A DNA stretch of 64,000 bases from Marsupella aquatica (taxonomy: Eukaryota > Marchantiophyta): the NCBI GenBank assembly GCA_973895155.1, contig OZ316893.1, positions 20,026,001 to 20,090,000 on the forward strand, given 5' to 3'. Shown piece by piece: positions 13,180 to 25,959 of the stretch. Position numbers and translations under genes: made by a program. Below the pieces are notes generated by a model that had not been told where the DNA came from, ran no database searches, and was given only the letters and a program-made list of their open reading frames with translations. Each line of letters starts with the position of its first letter. Positions within the stretch are counted from its first letter, which is position 1.

Positions 13180-13459
13180 TAGTCATGTTGCACACTATAT
13201 TCCTAAGCTGCTAGTGTTTGTTTGGATAAGAGTAACTTAGGCTCATTGTTATGGAACCAGTTGAGAGATAGGGAAATAACTTGTATATTGCGGAGACTTG
13301 GTATGACCAATGTGCCTAGAGTGAAGTAAAGCTCTTACTTGAATGTGTGTTCCATTGACGTAGCCTCAGCTGAGGTGAACCAGATATAGTTGACTAACTT
13401 GTGCGTTGAATGGTCCGGCTGGTTTTGCTCTTGTGAAAGTGGTCATTTTGCTCAACATT
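13180..13459 (+). mobile_element. Diverged solo LTR, plus orientation
   Basis: This matches, block by block, the reverse complement of the adjacent LTR at 13526-13868: AACTTAGGCTCATTGTTA, TTGAGAGATAGG, ACTTGGTATG, GTAAAGCTCTT, GTGTGTTCC, then GACGTAGCCTCA and GAGGTGAACCA. It ends near TTGCTCAACA at 13459, only 66 bp from the next LTR, which points the other way. The 5' limit is uncertain. Confidence 0.55.
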
Positions 13460-13525
13460 TTCTTGCATGGGGACTATATATAGAGCATTGATTGAATTGT
13501 TTTCTGTAAGGTCAAGTGCAGGGTC

Positions 13526-13868
13526 TGTTGAACATAGATGACATTCGTAACGGCAAGCCCATGAACCATCCAGTGCACAAGAGTCGACATAGAGAGATAC
13601 GTGGTTCACCTCCACATGAGGCTACGTCCACGGGAACACACAAGAGCTTTACTGCACTCTAGGCCGACCGGCCATACCAAGTATCCACAGCACAAGCTCT
13701 TCCTATCTCTCAACTAGCTCCGTAACAATGAGCCTAAGTTCACCCAGGGTCTGGCATCAGCCCTGGCTATATGCACAACAGCACCACCGCTAACATTAGC
13801 TAAGTCCTAACCCGAGATGACTAACTATAGTTAGCTCATGTGTCACAAGACTATAGCAATATCTAACA
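13526..13868 (-). repeat. 3' LTR of the copia element
   Basis: Direct-repeat partner of 15097-15439, same length. Differences between the two copies are mostly C/T or G/A transitions, as expected from deamination of methylated cytosine in a silenced element, plus a few transversions and small indels. Confidence 0.8.
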
Positions 13869-13879
13869 AACTCCCCCTT
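13869..13879 (-). other. Polypurine tract of the copia element
   Basis: On the minus strand, CAAGGGGGAGTT lies immediately before the 3' LTR. This purine run at this position is the usual primer for plus-strand DNA synthesis in LTR retrotransposons. Confidence 0.7.
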
Positions 13880-14070
13880 GACTCTTGTCTTGGGGACTGG
13901 ACTAAATGCTACCATATGGAATCCTCAGCAAAAGTTCTAGACAATCACCAAACCAGGTCTCCCCCTAAAAAACCACAAGGGTTAACTAGAACTAAGCCGT
14001 AGCCAAACAGGAATGAGTAATCCATATACAAATAATCACACATTGCTAAATAACTCTACTTGTGCTACAA

Positions 14071-15081
14071 CTACAAAACCTGCAAAGTAGCACGGTGTCT
14101 TGAGAAATTCTCCAAAGGAATCACTTTGGTAAAGGCATCAGTGTGATGGAGCTTTCCATCAATCTTGACTAGCTCAAAAGTTTTATCAGACATTGATTGC
14201 CTGATAAAATGGTATCTGATATCAATGTGCTTCACCCTGCTATCCATCACCTGGTTAGCAGCCAAGTAAATAGCACTCTCACTATCACAGTTTAGAGTCA
14301 TTTTGCCATGCTCTAAACCCATCTCTGTGATCAACTTGTCCAACCAAATTGCTTCCTTTGCTGCTTCTGCTGCTGCAACATACTTTGTTTCTGTAGTAGA
14401 CTGAGATATACACTTCTGCAAGGTAGATTTCCAATTGATACATCCTCCTCCAAGAGTAAATACAAACCCAGTTGTAGACCTCTTTGTGTCTAGACAGCCT
14501 CCATAGTCAGAATCTACATAGCCAACTAACGTTCTATCTGATTTGGCATCAAATAGTAACCCATAGTCCTGTGTACCCTTCAGATACCTGAGAATCCATT
14601 TCATAGCTTCCCAATGTACCTTCCCTGGATTTGACATGAATCTGCTAACCTTGCCCATCGCTAGGGCCAAGTCAGGCCTAGTACAAGTCATCAAATACAT
14701 CAGACTGTCTACTGCCTTCTCATAAGGAATCTTAGCCATCAAACCTTTCTCCATAGCATCTGTAGGAGAGAAAGCCGATGATAACTTGAAATGTGAAGCT
14801 AAAGGAATACTCACTGGCTTATAGTTTTCCATGCTGAATCGTGCAAGTATTTTCCTCGCATACTGGCTTTGACTCAAGCACAACTGTCCAGTATCAGAGT
14901 TCCTAAAATCTCCATCCCTAAGATCCTCTTGGTCTTACCAAGATCCTTCATCCTGAATTCAGCACTCAATTTTGCCTTGAGACTGTCAACCTCAGATTGA
15001 TCTTTAGCCACAATCAGCATGTCATCCACATAGATAACCAGAATGATGAAACCAAATACATCATTCTTGACTAATTTCGTA
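14071..15081 (-). pseudogene. Copia pol remnant: end of reverse transcriptase plus RNase H
   Basis: Read on the minus strand, the first part (to about 14900) contains the reverse transcriptase catalytic box YVDDMLI followed by KDLG and ILGMEI. A one-base shift near 14900 moves the frame, which then runs through LCLSQSQYARKIL, the copia signature RPDLALAMGKVSRFM, LKGT and the RNase H region with DSDYGGC, RSTTGFVF and NCDSESA. The RNase H position usually EAEY reads ETKY, so a catalytic acidic residue is lost. The fragment ends at the stop at 14071-14073, about 200 bp before the 3' LTR. Truncation, frameshift and the lost residue make it a dead copy. Confidence 0.85.
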
Positions 15082-15082
15082 A

Positions 15083-15094
15083 GCTCTGATATCA
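15083..15094 (-). other. Primer-binding site of the copia element
   Basis: Two bases inside the 5' LTR the minus strand reads TGATATCAGAGC. That is one G-to-A change from the TGGTATCAGAGC typical of plant copia elements primed by initiator methionine tRNA. Confidence 0.7.
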
Positions 15095-15096
15095 CT

Positions 15097-15439
15097 TGTT
15101 GAGCATAGATGACATTCGTAACGGCAAGCCCATGAATCATCCAACGCACAAGAGTCGACACAAAGAGATACGTGGTTCACCTCCACATGAGGCTACATCC
15201 ACGAGAACACACAAGAGCTTTACTGTACTCTAGGCCAACAGGCCATACCAAGTATTCACAACACAAGCTCTCCCTATCTCTCAACTAGCTCCGTAACAAT
15301 GAGCCTAAGTTCCACCAGGGTCTGGCATCAGCCTGGCTATATGCACAACAGCACCACCGCTAATATTAGTTAAGTCCTAACCCGAGTTAGACTAACTATA
15401 GTTAGCTCATGAGTCACAAGACTAGAGCAATATCTAATA
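15097..15439 (-). repeat. 5' LTR of the copia element
   Basis: Second copy of the 343-bp LTR, beside the primer-binding site, which fixes the element's minus orientation. From 15440 to 17354 I see no supported gene; frames at 16828-17139 and 16955-17206 overlap each other and match nothing known. Confidence 0.8.
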
Positions 15440-17354
15440 GAGTTAAGTGTCATGGGACAAAGTATTCTCTAAATTGTAGGGGAATCAAAAGTAGGAGAGA
15501 CCCCCTAGGAGACTTTACAAAAAAAAACTGTGTTTTACTAAGTTACCCCCAAAACAGCACAACATTCTTATTTAAGGTGCCCTGAAAGCTACAATTAGTA
15601 AACTGCCGCAATTTAATCTGAGCCTTGGTGCATTCCAAATATTCCATGCTAGGGGGCAACATAGTAGTTAGATTACTTTGGGGTCTAATGGGATGGAAGG
15701 TCTCATGGGCAGAGCATTAGAATAATGATTAGTACATGTTTGTTGGTATGACATGTGAAAATTCCAGGTATCTCACAATTCTTTAACACTTAACCCTACC
15801 ATTACAAAGGAGGTATTTGCTTGATCGACCCCCAAAATGAAACTTGTGACTTGATCGGCCCCTTGAGGTCTATGAACGGCCCAGATCTGAGATTGAAAGG
15901 TCCATCAACGGTCCAGATTGGGGAAATGTATCCAAGGGGTTGATTAAACAAAATTTTTCCAGAAGGGGGTCTACTAAGCATATCCCTCATTACAAAGTTA
16001 GTAATCATTTAAAGCTTTAATTGGATTCAGTTGATTCCAAAGGTCCAGGAACAATTTTTTGACCCTTTTCATACACATCAGGAGGTCTTAAGCCTCAAAA
16101 TTTTATGGACCTGGAGTTAATAATTAAGTTTTTTGACAGAAAAAGTTCAGGAGCAGCAAATTCATGATCCTAACTTTCTCTCATAAGAATCATCACATGC
16201 CATGACCATAAGTTACTATGTAGGCTAGTGAAAACAGAATACTTCTACACAACCCGGTGAGAAATGCTATGACCAAAAGTTAACTATGAAGCTTTGAGAC
16301 CGCCTACAAATGAGTCTCAACCCGCAGAGCCATGGAAACGTCTTTACCACCACCAAACAAACCATAAGTCCACAACTGCAGAAACCCAATTGAATTAACA
16401 AGCCAACGGGCAAGACGAGTCTAATGTCATGCACGCCAAGTCCAAACTGAGCAGACTCCTCCCTGGGTTCAGACTTCAGAGACTTGAGACCTTCACACTG
16501 ACCTCATCACTAGGCGAATGGTCAATCAATCTAAGCTATCTGATTACACACTCACGGAACTAAATGCGCTGCATGGGTGGCTCCATAACATACACTCTCG
16601 ATCATGTGGCCAGTCGCCGTTGTCGACAATGGCGTACAAGCCGCCAGAGCTTGATAATTAATTAAATACCAAAGCTGTGTCGTCCCATGGGTCTTAGGCA
16701 CTCTCGGCTTGGTTTCCGTTGGAGCTACGTACTGCACACCTCGTTTGGGCCGTGCTCGTACTAATCAATGAAGTTAATTAATTCATTCAATCAGTACCGG
16801 TAACATCGGCATACAATTCCAACCAACATGAAGTTCTTGCCGCAGCCCAGCGTCGTCGAGCGAGTGAGCTTGAACAGGAGTACAGTAGTAGTACAGGACT
16901 CACACGACAAGTACCGTAGTTACTCGATGAGACACCGCTCCCACAGTATCAACAGTGGTTTTTTTCCAGATGGCAAGGTGGGCTCGATCCACAGTCGTAT
17001 GTCTCAGGAACACATTGAATGGCGATGTCCCCCCTTCGCTCAGAATCTGGGTTACCTACGACGACTCAGCTGCGATCTACTATTGCAATTTGCATATCTT
17101 TGTTGGGCAGAATGTGAACAGGAGTGCTGTAGCGTATAGCACTAACTTGAATTGTTCCTGGCAGGGTTTCTTTACGGTAGGGCCTGGACGGGAACAGGCA
17201 CGTTAATTTCCTCAACTTCTGACACGGGCAAATGTCTAAATCGAACGATGACCGGCATTGTATTATTATTGTGGTCCAGATCTTTCCTTCGTTCGAAACA
17301 TAAGTAGTTCAGCTATAATTCAGATTTTCAGAGCATGTCGACAATCGTACAACT

Positions 17355-17600
17355 GGACAAGCGACGAGAAGACCCTACAAGGAAAACAGATATGAAAATT
17401 TCATATAAAAACATATATCACGCTGGCAGCCAAAGAACAAAAAGTGTCGACTGACGAGGTAGACAGGATTTTGTGGCCATATGTCATACTGCCAGCAAAA
17501 AGAACAAAAAGTGTCAAGCAGGAGACAAGACCTCACAGGCCCTGTATCACAATGCCAGCCAAAGAACAAAAAGTGTCAAACGATGAGACATGATCCCAAT
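17355..17600. repeat. Three-copy tandem repeat, period 62-66 bp
   Basis: The core GCCAAAGAACAAAAAGTGTC (slightly varied in the middle copy) lies at about 17429, 17491 and 17558, each after a TCACnnTGGCAG-like stretch and before an ACGAG/GGAGAC-like stretch. Several short frames here arise from the repetition. Confidence 0.75.
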
Positions 17601-17849
17601 AAAGAGAGGAACACAAGGTCTAGAGTACAAAGCCGAAAAGCCTATAGGGAGCCCCTTACAATAGCAAAGGAACTGAAGCCCTACTGCGAAGAAAACTGAA
17701 AAACGTGCTCTGGTTTGAAGGAGGGTCACCAAGAAGGTCTAGAAACCCTATATTGACCGGTTCATGCTTGGATAGACCATAACATTTGACCTTGAGAATT
17801 GGAGATATTAAGGTTGGCTTTGTTATGCATTTGTTCTTGGATGTAGGGT

Positions 17850-18130
17850 TACTATGTAAGTGTAATTAGTGTAAAGTAATCAAGTAATTGATTGAAATTA
17901 GATGTGTCATTACTATATCCATTAGCGAGACTTAGTGTGTGAGTGTAACTTAGGCTCATTGTTAGGAAGCCATCTAAAAGATATGAGAGTTTAGTCTATG
18001 ACGACTCAGTATGACTGATGAGTTGATAGTTGAGTAAACCTCTCTTGAGTGTTCTCATATGTGAACGTAAAGTCTAATGAGGTGACAACTCATCTCTTGT
18101 ATGGACTTCTTGTGTGTTTGTTATGTTGCA
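17850..18130 (+). mobile_element. Diverged solo LTR, plus orientation
   Basis: It shares the family's ordered blocks: GTAACTTAGGCTCATTGTTA at about 17945, an AGATATGAGAG block, ATGACTGATGAG, AAACCTCTCTTGAGTGTTCTC, and a GAGGTGACAACTC-like block where other members have GAGGTGAACCAC. No internal sequence is attached. Ends are approximate. Confidence 0.5.
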
Positions 18131-20088
18131 ATGTACATGCTGTAAGGGTCATTCACTTGACAGACTATACAATAATGAGTTGATCTTCATAATTACTTTG
18201 TCTTCCACGTACACCAAAATGAATGGTGGCTCTGAGGGCTAAAAGCAGCATCCCAGACCTGAGACAAACAGAGGGGCTTGCATAGGGAATGCAATCAATT
18301 CAAACCAAGACATGGAGCAATGGAGAGTAAAATTGGAGGAGGAAATTCTGTAAACAATGGACAGCACTTTTTAAGAGTGTAAAATGACCACTCACTTTGA
18401 ATTAAAGGGCTTGGATGAAATCTTAGTGTCTGAAGAACATATGTGTCCATCCAATCGTTTCTGCGAAGCAAGCATGTTATGGCACCTAAAGAGACTAACA
18501 TTTCCACAATGAAATGCACTATCTGAATCAAAGGTACCATATTGGAATGATCCAGGCAGGTTGCTATAGTCCTTAGCATCCCATCAAAGTGAAATTCAAT
18601 AGGTTTTCAATTTGGGATTATACAGACAATTTTTAAATATGTTTTTGGTAGACTGGCAATCAAACTGTTGACAACAGTTAGAACATACGATTGGTTAGGC
18701 TCAAATGTCCACAGTGAATGTCTCCAAACTCTGAAAGCAACAGTTCTAATCTTTCATATGCTGTTGTGCCAGTCCAAATGCATGGCTATTATGATGTTTG
18801 TTTTTACTGAGACCCACACTTCACTGCGTAATTATACAACCTGTATTTTCGTTTCACTTGAATTTGATATTTATTTCGCAATTAAGTCCCAATGCGTGAA
18901 GTTGGGAACCCGAGGTGGGTATCCGATATGTATTTTATTCTTCACCTAATTTTCTCCTAATTAGACAATTCCATTAACTGAAAACAGTAATTTAAAATAC
19001 TAGCATTGTCGATCTTAACGATGTACTGTACTGGGAGTTTTGCGGTCTTGTTTTGTGTTGGATCATGGACGTCATCATTCATGGTCCAATGATTGTTACA
19101 AATCTCGCTACACGTATTGCAGCTGCACATTTTTTTTCTAACTTTTGGTTTTATTCTCAATCTACTACACGAGATGTACAAGTGCACGTGGAGCATGAAA
19201 ACCAGACCAGAAGTCTCCATATTTTAAAGTCCACAGAAATTTAATACTACACTAGCCAGGGCTTGTTTAAGGTGTTTGGCAAGCAGCCACCTGGCGATTG
19301 CCAGTCGGGGTGCCTAATAAGAAGAGATGGCAAACTCATGCACCCCTGCAAGATGAGAAGCACAGATTATCAAATGATGAGTAAAACTGAAAGTTGAAAG
19401 CAAGGGATGCAAGATGAAAATGAGTTAAGGGAGAGTTGGGTAAAGTTTGGAGATAAAAGCTATGGCAAAAGTTGGGGAGGGAGAGCCAAGAGCAAAGCTA
19501 ACTTGGGACGCGAGTGGAGTCAGGCAACGATGTTGCCTCGAAATGCCTTAGCATCTTCTTCATCACAAGGCGACATTTGCCACCTGGTCAAGAGTCGGAA
19601 ACCTTTTAAAAATTACGCTCATAGGAACATCATTTTGTTAATCTCGGATTCCAACTCGTTAATCCGTATCATGCTAACGAAAGTCTATCCATTTGGCACC
19701 CAAAGCGTTTATAGAGTGGGTGCTCATTAATCCACACGGTATAGTCCCTCTAATTAATGCATCCTTGACTTGAGTTAATGTTAGCCCAAGCTATATTTCT
19801 GTTGCCGAGGCTCTGTCTTCTCTGAACGATCCCGTAGAGTTGATGCCGAGATTGTGCTGTACGTATGTCTATCCCTTCCACGTACTGTACTTTCAGGTCA
19901 CGTACACAGTAACATATACTGTAGATACTCACATTCAATACGTGTTCCACAGGTACTATACTCTACAGTGGTGCCATCCCGGTTTGCGCCAAATAATAAT
20001 TAGTTTTATTCGATGTAATAACCCGAGGCAATTATGTTATTCTCCTGATTTCGTTTTCTAATTTTCAAAATAATGTAGTAAACACCTA
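18131..20088. other. Gene-poor intergenic stretch
   Basis: No gene supported. A 94-codon minus frame (18295-18579) and an 87-codon minus frame (18957-19220) match no family I know and lack visible splice partners. Confidence 0.45.
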
Positions 20089-20285
20089 AAAGTCACTGTT
20101 TACACCAAGATCCTGAGAACATTCTGAAAATTTATATTACACGAGTTTGAGGTTTAACAAGTTCATTTATTAAATTTCAATTGAACCAATGAGTGTACAC
20201 TGAACAGCAAGAGTAAATGTCTACATCAAGATACCTTAGAATATGATTAAAATTTAGATCACAAAATTCTGTTGAGGTTTGAGAA
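20089..20285. repeat. Two-copy diverged tandem repeat, period about 118 bp
   Basis: TCACTGTTTACACCAAGATC...GAGTTTGAGGTTT (from 20089) is echoed by TGTCTACATCAAGATAC...TGTTGAGGTTTGAG (from about 20207). The order of blocks is conserved but many bases differ, so the duplication looks old. Confidence 0.5.
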
Positions 20286-23090
20286 GCCTCCAAAATATTT
20301 TGTCAGCGAAATTCGAAATCTCAATAATTATTTGTTTCGTGCTTCCCACACAGCACTAAGGTAGGAAACCTGAGGAGGAGGAATATGATCTAGAATCAGT
20401 TGATCTGGATAGTTGACTGTTGGCAGAACAAACTCCTCAGATCTCGTACCACATATTGCAACTAAAAGAGTACTCCATCCGTAGGCAATTGGTACTGCAA
20501 CTCTAGCCTTGCTGGAGAGGGCAGGCCATGTCGTTCAATTTGGTTGTGCATTCCACTTCCCGCCAGCGTGTCTCGTTTCGGGCTTTTGGCCAAAAACCAC
20601 CACTCCAATTTGCCTTGGTTTTTACACACTCAGAAAACATTGGAAAATCCTTGAAAAAGTCCAGGGCAAATGGCCATAACTGCATTGTCCGTGGTTTCCT
20701 CAGTTGGTCCGTAGGGCCTTAGGGGGGTTCATCACATAGGGTAGTTGGCTGGTCGGGTGATTTCCCCTTCCCTTACCAATATCTCTGACTTGGACCGGGT
20801 CACCAGTTTCCCTTCTTATTCCCAATTTACTCTTACTTTTGCTTGGGTTGCCTATTCTCTTTATTTCTTGTTGGAATGGACTCGTCAGAAACTTTTCACA
20901 GAAAATGGTCTCTCTGCCTACTTCCAGGTGGGGCAGTTGGGCCGCAGACTGGCTCTCCGGAGTCTAGTTGGGGCAGCCACTCGCCACTTTGGCTGCACTT
21001 AAAAGCCCATATGCGACGCGATCCCTTTGCCTAACATTGTGATGCCTGAATGGTGCAACATTCTTCCAATTGCCATCTAGAGTCTGCCATGTCTGAAAAT
21101 GTATCGAGTACGTGTAATTTAAGAGGGCATCATTAATGCGTACTAAAAACGTAGAAGGTACGAATGAAAGGTTTTTCCAGTCAAACTCTTGATTTCTTGT
21201 GTTATATCCGTTTGTGTTTGAATTCCCATCTCGTACTTTAATATTTGGCGTTGGGCAAATTGCTTTTCGATCATAAGTGTTTCTTTGCGAATTTAGATGC
21301 TGTACTATGCTCTCGGGGAGTAATTGATATGGTACAAGTAGATCGCTAGTCTTAATTACTAGAGTGAAGGATTCAGGGTTGTTTGTCGAACCCGGTTCAT
21401 TGGCAAATTCCAAGGGGTGACCCTCATTTGGGGCCCCTTTCGGGCAGGGGAAAAATGACCCGTTTTCAAACTATGCTTTACTAATATAGCATGTTCGTTC
21501 TAAGACACAGCTATTTTAACTTATTGACAATAATATCAATTGTATTCTATGTAAATATCAAATAACAATTATAGCATAGTATTCAAATGCATTAAAACAG
21601 AGAATCAAATAAATAAATAGAATAAAAATACACACCTTTAAAGTGAAGAAATTACCGTACTTTTTAGGTGAAAAACAAATACATAACTTATAAGTCTGTT
21701 AGCTTTATACTCTAGCTTTGTACTCTATTTTTAGGCCCCATTGAAGGCCCTATTGAAAGATTCACTATTTAGGTGACACCTGTTAGCCTCTAAACCATAA
21801 GGGTTGGAAAGTTTTTCACCAATGGACATATAACCTACAGGGCATCTCTGGTTTTTGTACTGGGTGCATCCTGGTGAGTCTGACCATCTCGTGCAATAGA
21901 GGATGAATGGCAGAAAAAAAATCTCATCAAATACATGATAAGCTATCACAATAAAACATATCAAATCAAATGAAATCATAAACTTGAAATAATTAAAGGG
22001 GTTAAATAATTTGTTAAATTCAAACCAATACAAAGTGAAATGATACACTAGGCCAGATTTAAAAGAAAATTCAGAACTCATATTTCTAATAAGACAAAAT
22101 AAGGTAGAAGGTGTTCGCCATATAGCAATGTCGGAAAATATACTAACAAGTAAATTAGAACATAAGAAACAGTAATCCGAATAAAAACAATGCCCAGATG
22201 TCAATTCGGACAAGACTCATCCTGCTAAGTGACAAAAGTAGTCTTTTTTCAGAATGATCTCAGTTACGTGGATGCAAGGTACTAGTGTATGAGAGCTTGT
22301 AGAAGACCTTTAGCCATGATAAATCCCCTCGATGATGCCAAAGAACGAAATGATTGAGACAAACTATCAGGGGAAAAACAAGGAGAAAACCTTAGGAGCA
22401 CCAATAGAACCAATAGCCCATGAGGGCCCCGTTTCAGCAAAAGAACTACACCCTTAGAGAGAAGTAAACCTCTAGAATCAACAGCATAGGGGGGTCACGA
22501 TTTGATCCAAGGGCATGATCTGGTTATAAGGAGCGCAGGTTGGGTGGGTGAAAGTGGGAATCATCATAGATCAAAACATTACTGCCATGACTGGAAGGAT
22601 CCAATTAACTGATATATCGTTCAACAACCAAAAGCCAGTCAGGCTAGACAACAAGAAACCTTTGCACCGCGCAATGTTCTAGCTCAGAGCTGACCTGCCA
22701 CTCATTGATATTTACTATTTTGAAACAAAGAAAATAAAGCTTGGAGTGGGAGTCGGGGTTGACTTGTTTGACACGTTTAAAGTCTTTCGAAACTGATGCT
22801 ATCTATAAAATACTGAGCTCATGTGATAATCATGTACGTCAGCAAGAATCATTTTTAAAGCAACAAAACAAACTCGATACATAAAAATATAAAATCGTGT
22901 AAACATTGGGGAGTGTATCTACAGGGATTCTCAAGCACCATGGAAACTTAGATACCGCTTCGAGATTCAAAAGGATAGCTGAATAACCTGTTCATGGCAC
23001 ACATGAACTAAGTTATCCATAAGTAGCATTATGTTTGTGGGTTCTATAATATTGTATTCAGGTAGAATGACATTATAGAGGCTCAGTAAT
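20286..23090. other. Intergenic stretch with two unexplained minus frames
   Basis: Frames of 149 codons (20964-21413) and 160 codons (21731-22213) are open on the minus strand but match no family I know. The second is AT-rich and strongly hydrophobic, as chance frames in AT-rich DNA often are. A 60-codon minus frame at 20503-20685 is also unassigned. None is called as a gene. Confidence 0.4.
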
Positions 23091-23131
23091 GAGGTTCACA
23101 CACGGTGCCTGTCCACAAAAAAAGATGCTCA

Positions 23132-23275
23132 TTTTTTTTTTCAAAGTGTCAAAGTTTGTGAATGAATCTCATTGTTGGGTGAGATTTGATACAAAAAGAA
23201 CTTTGCATCAGGCTGGATTCAAACCCAACACCTCCTTGGCCCAACTTTGCTGGTCTACCAATGACCCAAGGTCTG
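23132..23275 (-). mobile_element. Possible tRNA-derived SINE with A-tail
   Basis: On the minus strand an A-box-like stretch (complement of 23249-23259, GGTAGACCAGC) is followed at tRNA-like spacing by a B-box-like GGGTTTGAATCC (complement of 23215-23226). About 75 bases further on, a run of ten A (complement of 23132-23141) could be a retroposon tail. No cloverleaf acceptor stem is seen. 23276-25960 has no supported gene. Confidence 0.35.
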
Positions 23276-25959
23276 CTGCACAGCAATGTCTACTTGCTTC
23301 TTGTACGTATATTAATACTAAGATTGGGCAATGGCTGCAGGCAACAACCACCCTACCCATATCTGGATTCTACATTTATATGCATCAAATGCAGTAGAAA
23401 AAATTGTCCACAACATTATCTTTAAATTGAGTAAAAGTCAGGTGACCAGACAATAGGACACTATGGGGAATCAAACAGTTGGGCTGGCAAGTGGTTTCTA
23501 GGAGTGTCCCAGTTGTGAGGCAACTGACCGCTTGGTTGCAGGAAAGGTCCATAACATTGGACAAAATTATTAAAGTAATCGAACCCCTAAGGAGGCTTCC
23601 TGCTAAAATGATATTTTGTAAACAGAAAGCAAAAGAAAGAGAATAATGTTGTATTATAGAGTTATTAATTTAGCTTCAATAAGATTTCTGTTGGATAAAA
23701 ATAAATAAATACAAACTAAACATAAAGACCAGCCAACCGTAACTTAAGGTTAAGGAGGTGCGCAGGCAGGGGGTTTGTTATTTCATCTAGGCTTTAAGAT
23801 GTCATTCCTTACAAGAATAAATGCACATTATCCTAAGACATGAACGAAGTACCATTTTTAGTGTTTACATCAGACATGCTCGAGCCACTACTACTTCATT
23901 CCCTGTATCCAAAATTCCAGTCGTTTAGGTGTCTTAAATTGAAATGGTACGTCGATGAACATTTTCAGGCACGGCAGATTCATGGTGTACGTGTTACAGT
24001 TGTGTGGGTGCTTAGTCGGGGTTTAGAAAATATGCTCCCCGGGAAACAGCAACAAATATTTCTTATGTTTGAAATAGTGTGACAGACATTTGTTGTCTGG
24101 TTGGCATTCGCCGAGCTCGGGAATAAATCACAATGTTTTGACCATGCAATTCGGATGTACCAAGCTTTTTGAGACCTGAAAGTGTGACCAATTATATAGA
24201 AAGAATTATCCTCTATATGTCTTATAATAAATAATTCCACCACTAACATAGATGGCCCACAAGTTTGAATGCAGATATAAATGAAAATTCACGAGTGCAT
24301 TTCTTGGAAAAAGTACCCAGCAAAATCTACTTTTGAAGCCACGAATCCCGCCAAAAGTACTCCTCGTTTGTGTTTACAAACTTGAAAGAGTGAACCAATT
24401 ACTCGCCACTAGATGTTTTCGAGGTTTTGTTTTGAGTCTTTTGACAGTGTTGGATTGACAAAAGTGAGATAGCCGAAGGGTGACGCCTACTTGAATAATA
24501 AGTAGATGATAGGGGGTACATAGTACATGTACAGGCTTTGCCGTATATTTATACATGGAGGTACGGTATGATTAACTGGCAATCCCTTACATTGAGTTTG
24601 TACATAGGAACTTGAACTTGAGTTTTAAGAGGACGGGAATTTTGAATTTTCTTAAGACTCAATTTTTTATATTTTCCTCGCTATTAAGATTCTCTGAGGG
24701 TCTTAATTTTCTGCGTTCTGGGGTTGGGGCCAAATGTACGGGGCCAAGGGTGAATCTTGGCTTGCATTTTTGGAGGTGGGGTGAATTTTGCTCTCTCCAT
24801 TGCGGGCGGGTTGAATCAATTCCACCAGATGATTCCACCTCCCACATTTCCTTTCTGCATTTGAAATGCACTTATCTCTGTTGTGGATTTTTTAATTTTC
24901 TTGCATTACCCAACATATTGCTGTGCTTCCCTGAGATTCCCTGTTTGGCTCCAATAGATTTTTCTTTGTTTTCCCTTTGGAATTATGTTCCTTTGGAACA
25001 CATTGGTGCCTTGAACTAATTCACCCACATCTTTTGTGTTGACTGACAGAATCATTCTAGATGGACAATACCTTGCACCTGAATTCCTGCTCTCTTTCCC
25101 CTGTTAGAAAGATGCAAGAAAAGGTAAGAAAGGAGGAGTGGAGAGGGAATGAAAGGGCAAGCGGCAATCCAATTTCCTTCTGCCTGATACCTTTGCTCAA
25201 CCTTTCCTTGTCTGTCTCACTTTGGCTCTCACTCCAACTCTCCCAAACTTTCTCCTACAATCCTTGCTTTCACCTTGCAACCATCCGCACCATTCAACAA
25301 CTCAGAATTTGTACCACTTGTGATAACATTTTCACAAGGACCAAAACTTTTCTCAAGGGTGTTAAACTTCCCGCTTTGAGATTATACTGAGTGTCCGCAA
25401 CTACACACTTCTTCCTGTAGATTTAACAGTTCTGAGCACATCTGCACCAACAACTCAGTTGTGCCAATGCCAGTTGTTCAAGGCATGGACATTCAGATAG
25501 TCTAAGGACAAAGTAAGTTGACTCAAAGGTAATGAGAAGTCTATTTAACCACGAAAAAAAGGAGAGCAAACCTCTTAAGATTAGTGTACCCAACTAGAAA
25601 CTCATCAAGGGAACAAGCGTGACTCCACATTTTGCACAGAGAATGTCAAGATGAAGTAATGAAATGTTGTGGATATAACTAGGAAACTTATTGAGAGATC
25701 TTATGTGTCATTGAGGCAAGGAAGTCATTAAGGTCCATAAGTGATCCATGAAAGGGAGCCTTGTGGATGCAAGCTGAACTTTTGAACTCAATGTTTCACT
25801 GCAATTGTGTTGTTGTGATCAGGCTGTCATTGTTGCAGAAATGTTGCCATTTTTGCTTAATTTGTCAGCTGCAGAGTTATCATATGGTTCAGAAGTGTAG
25901 TCATTTTGGTCGGTGGTTGTTTTGATGGAAATGTTATTATTTTGGTCAACTAGCTCAAT

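Larger units (their letters stand above)
13526..15439 (-). mobile_element. Ty1/copia LTR retrotransposon, internally deleted
   Basis: Two 343-bp direct repeats (13526-13868 and 15097-15439) start with TGTTG; the left copy ends in CTAACA and the right in CTAATA. Between them, on the minus strand, lie a primer-binding site, the end of the reverse transcriptase region, RNase H and a polypurine tract, in copia order. Gag, protease, integrase and most of the reverse transcriptase are missing: the region beside the primer-binding site runs directly into late reverse transcriptase sequence, so a large internal deletion occurred. The left flank GGGTC and right flank GAGTT match at only three of five positions, so a target-site duplication is decayed or absent. 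The element cannot be autonomous. Confidence 0.85.

Noticed and set aside
20964-22213. Two minus ORFs of 149 and 160 codons
   Set aside because: No recognisable family, no splice partners, and the second is the hydrophobic type common in AT-rich chance frames.
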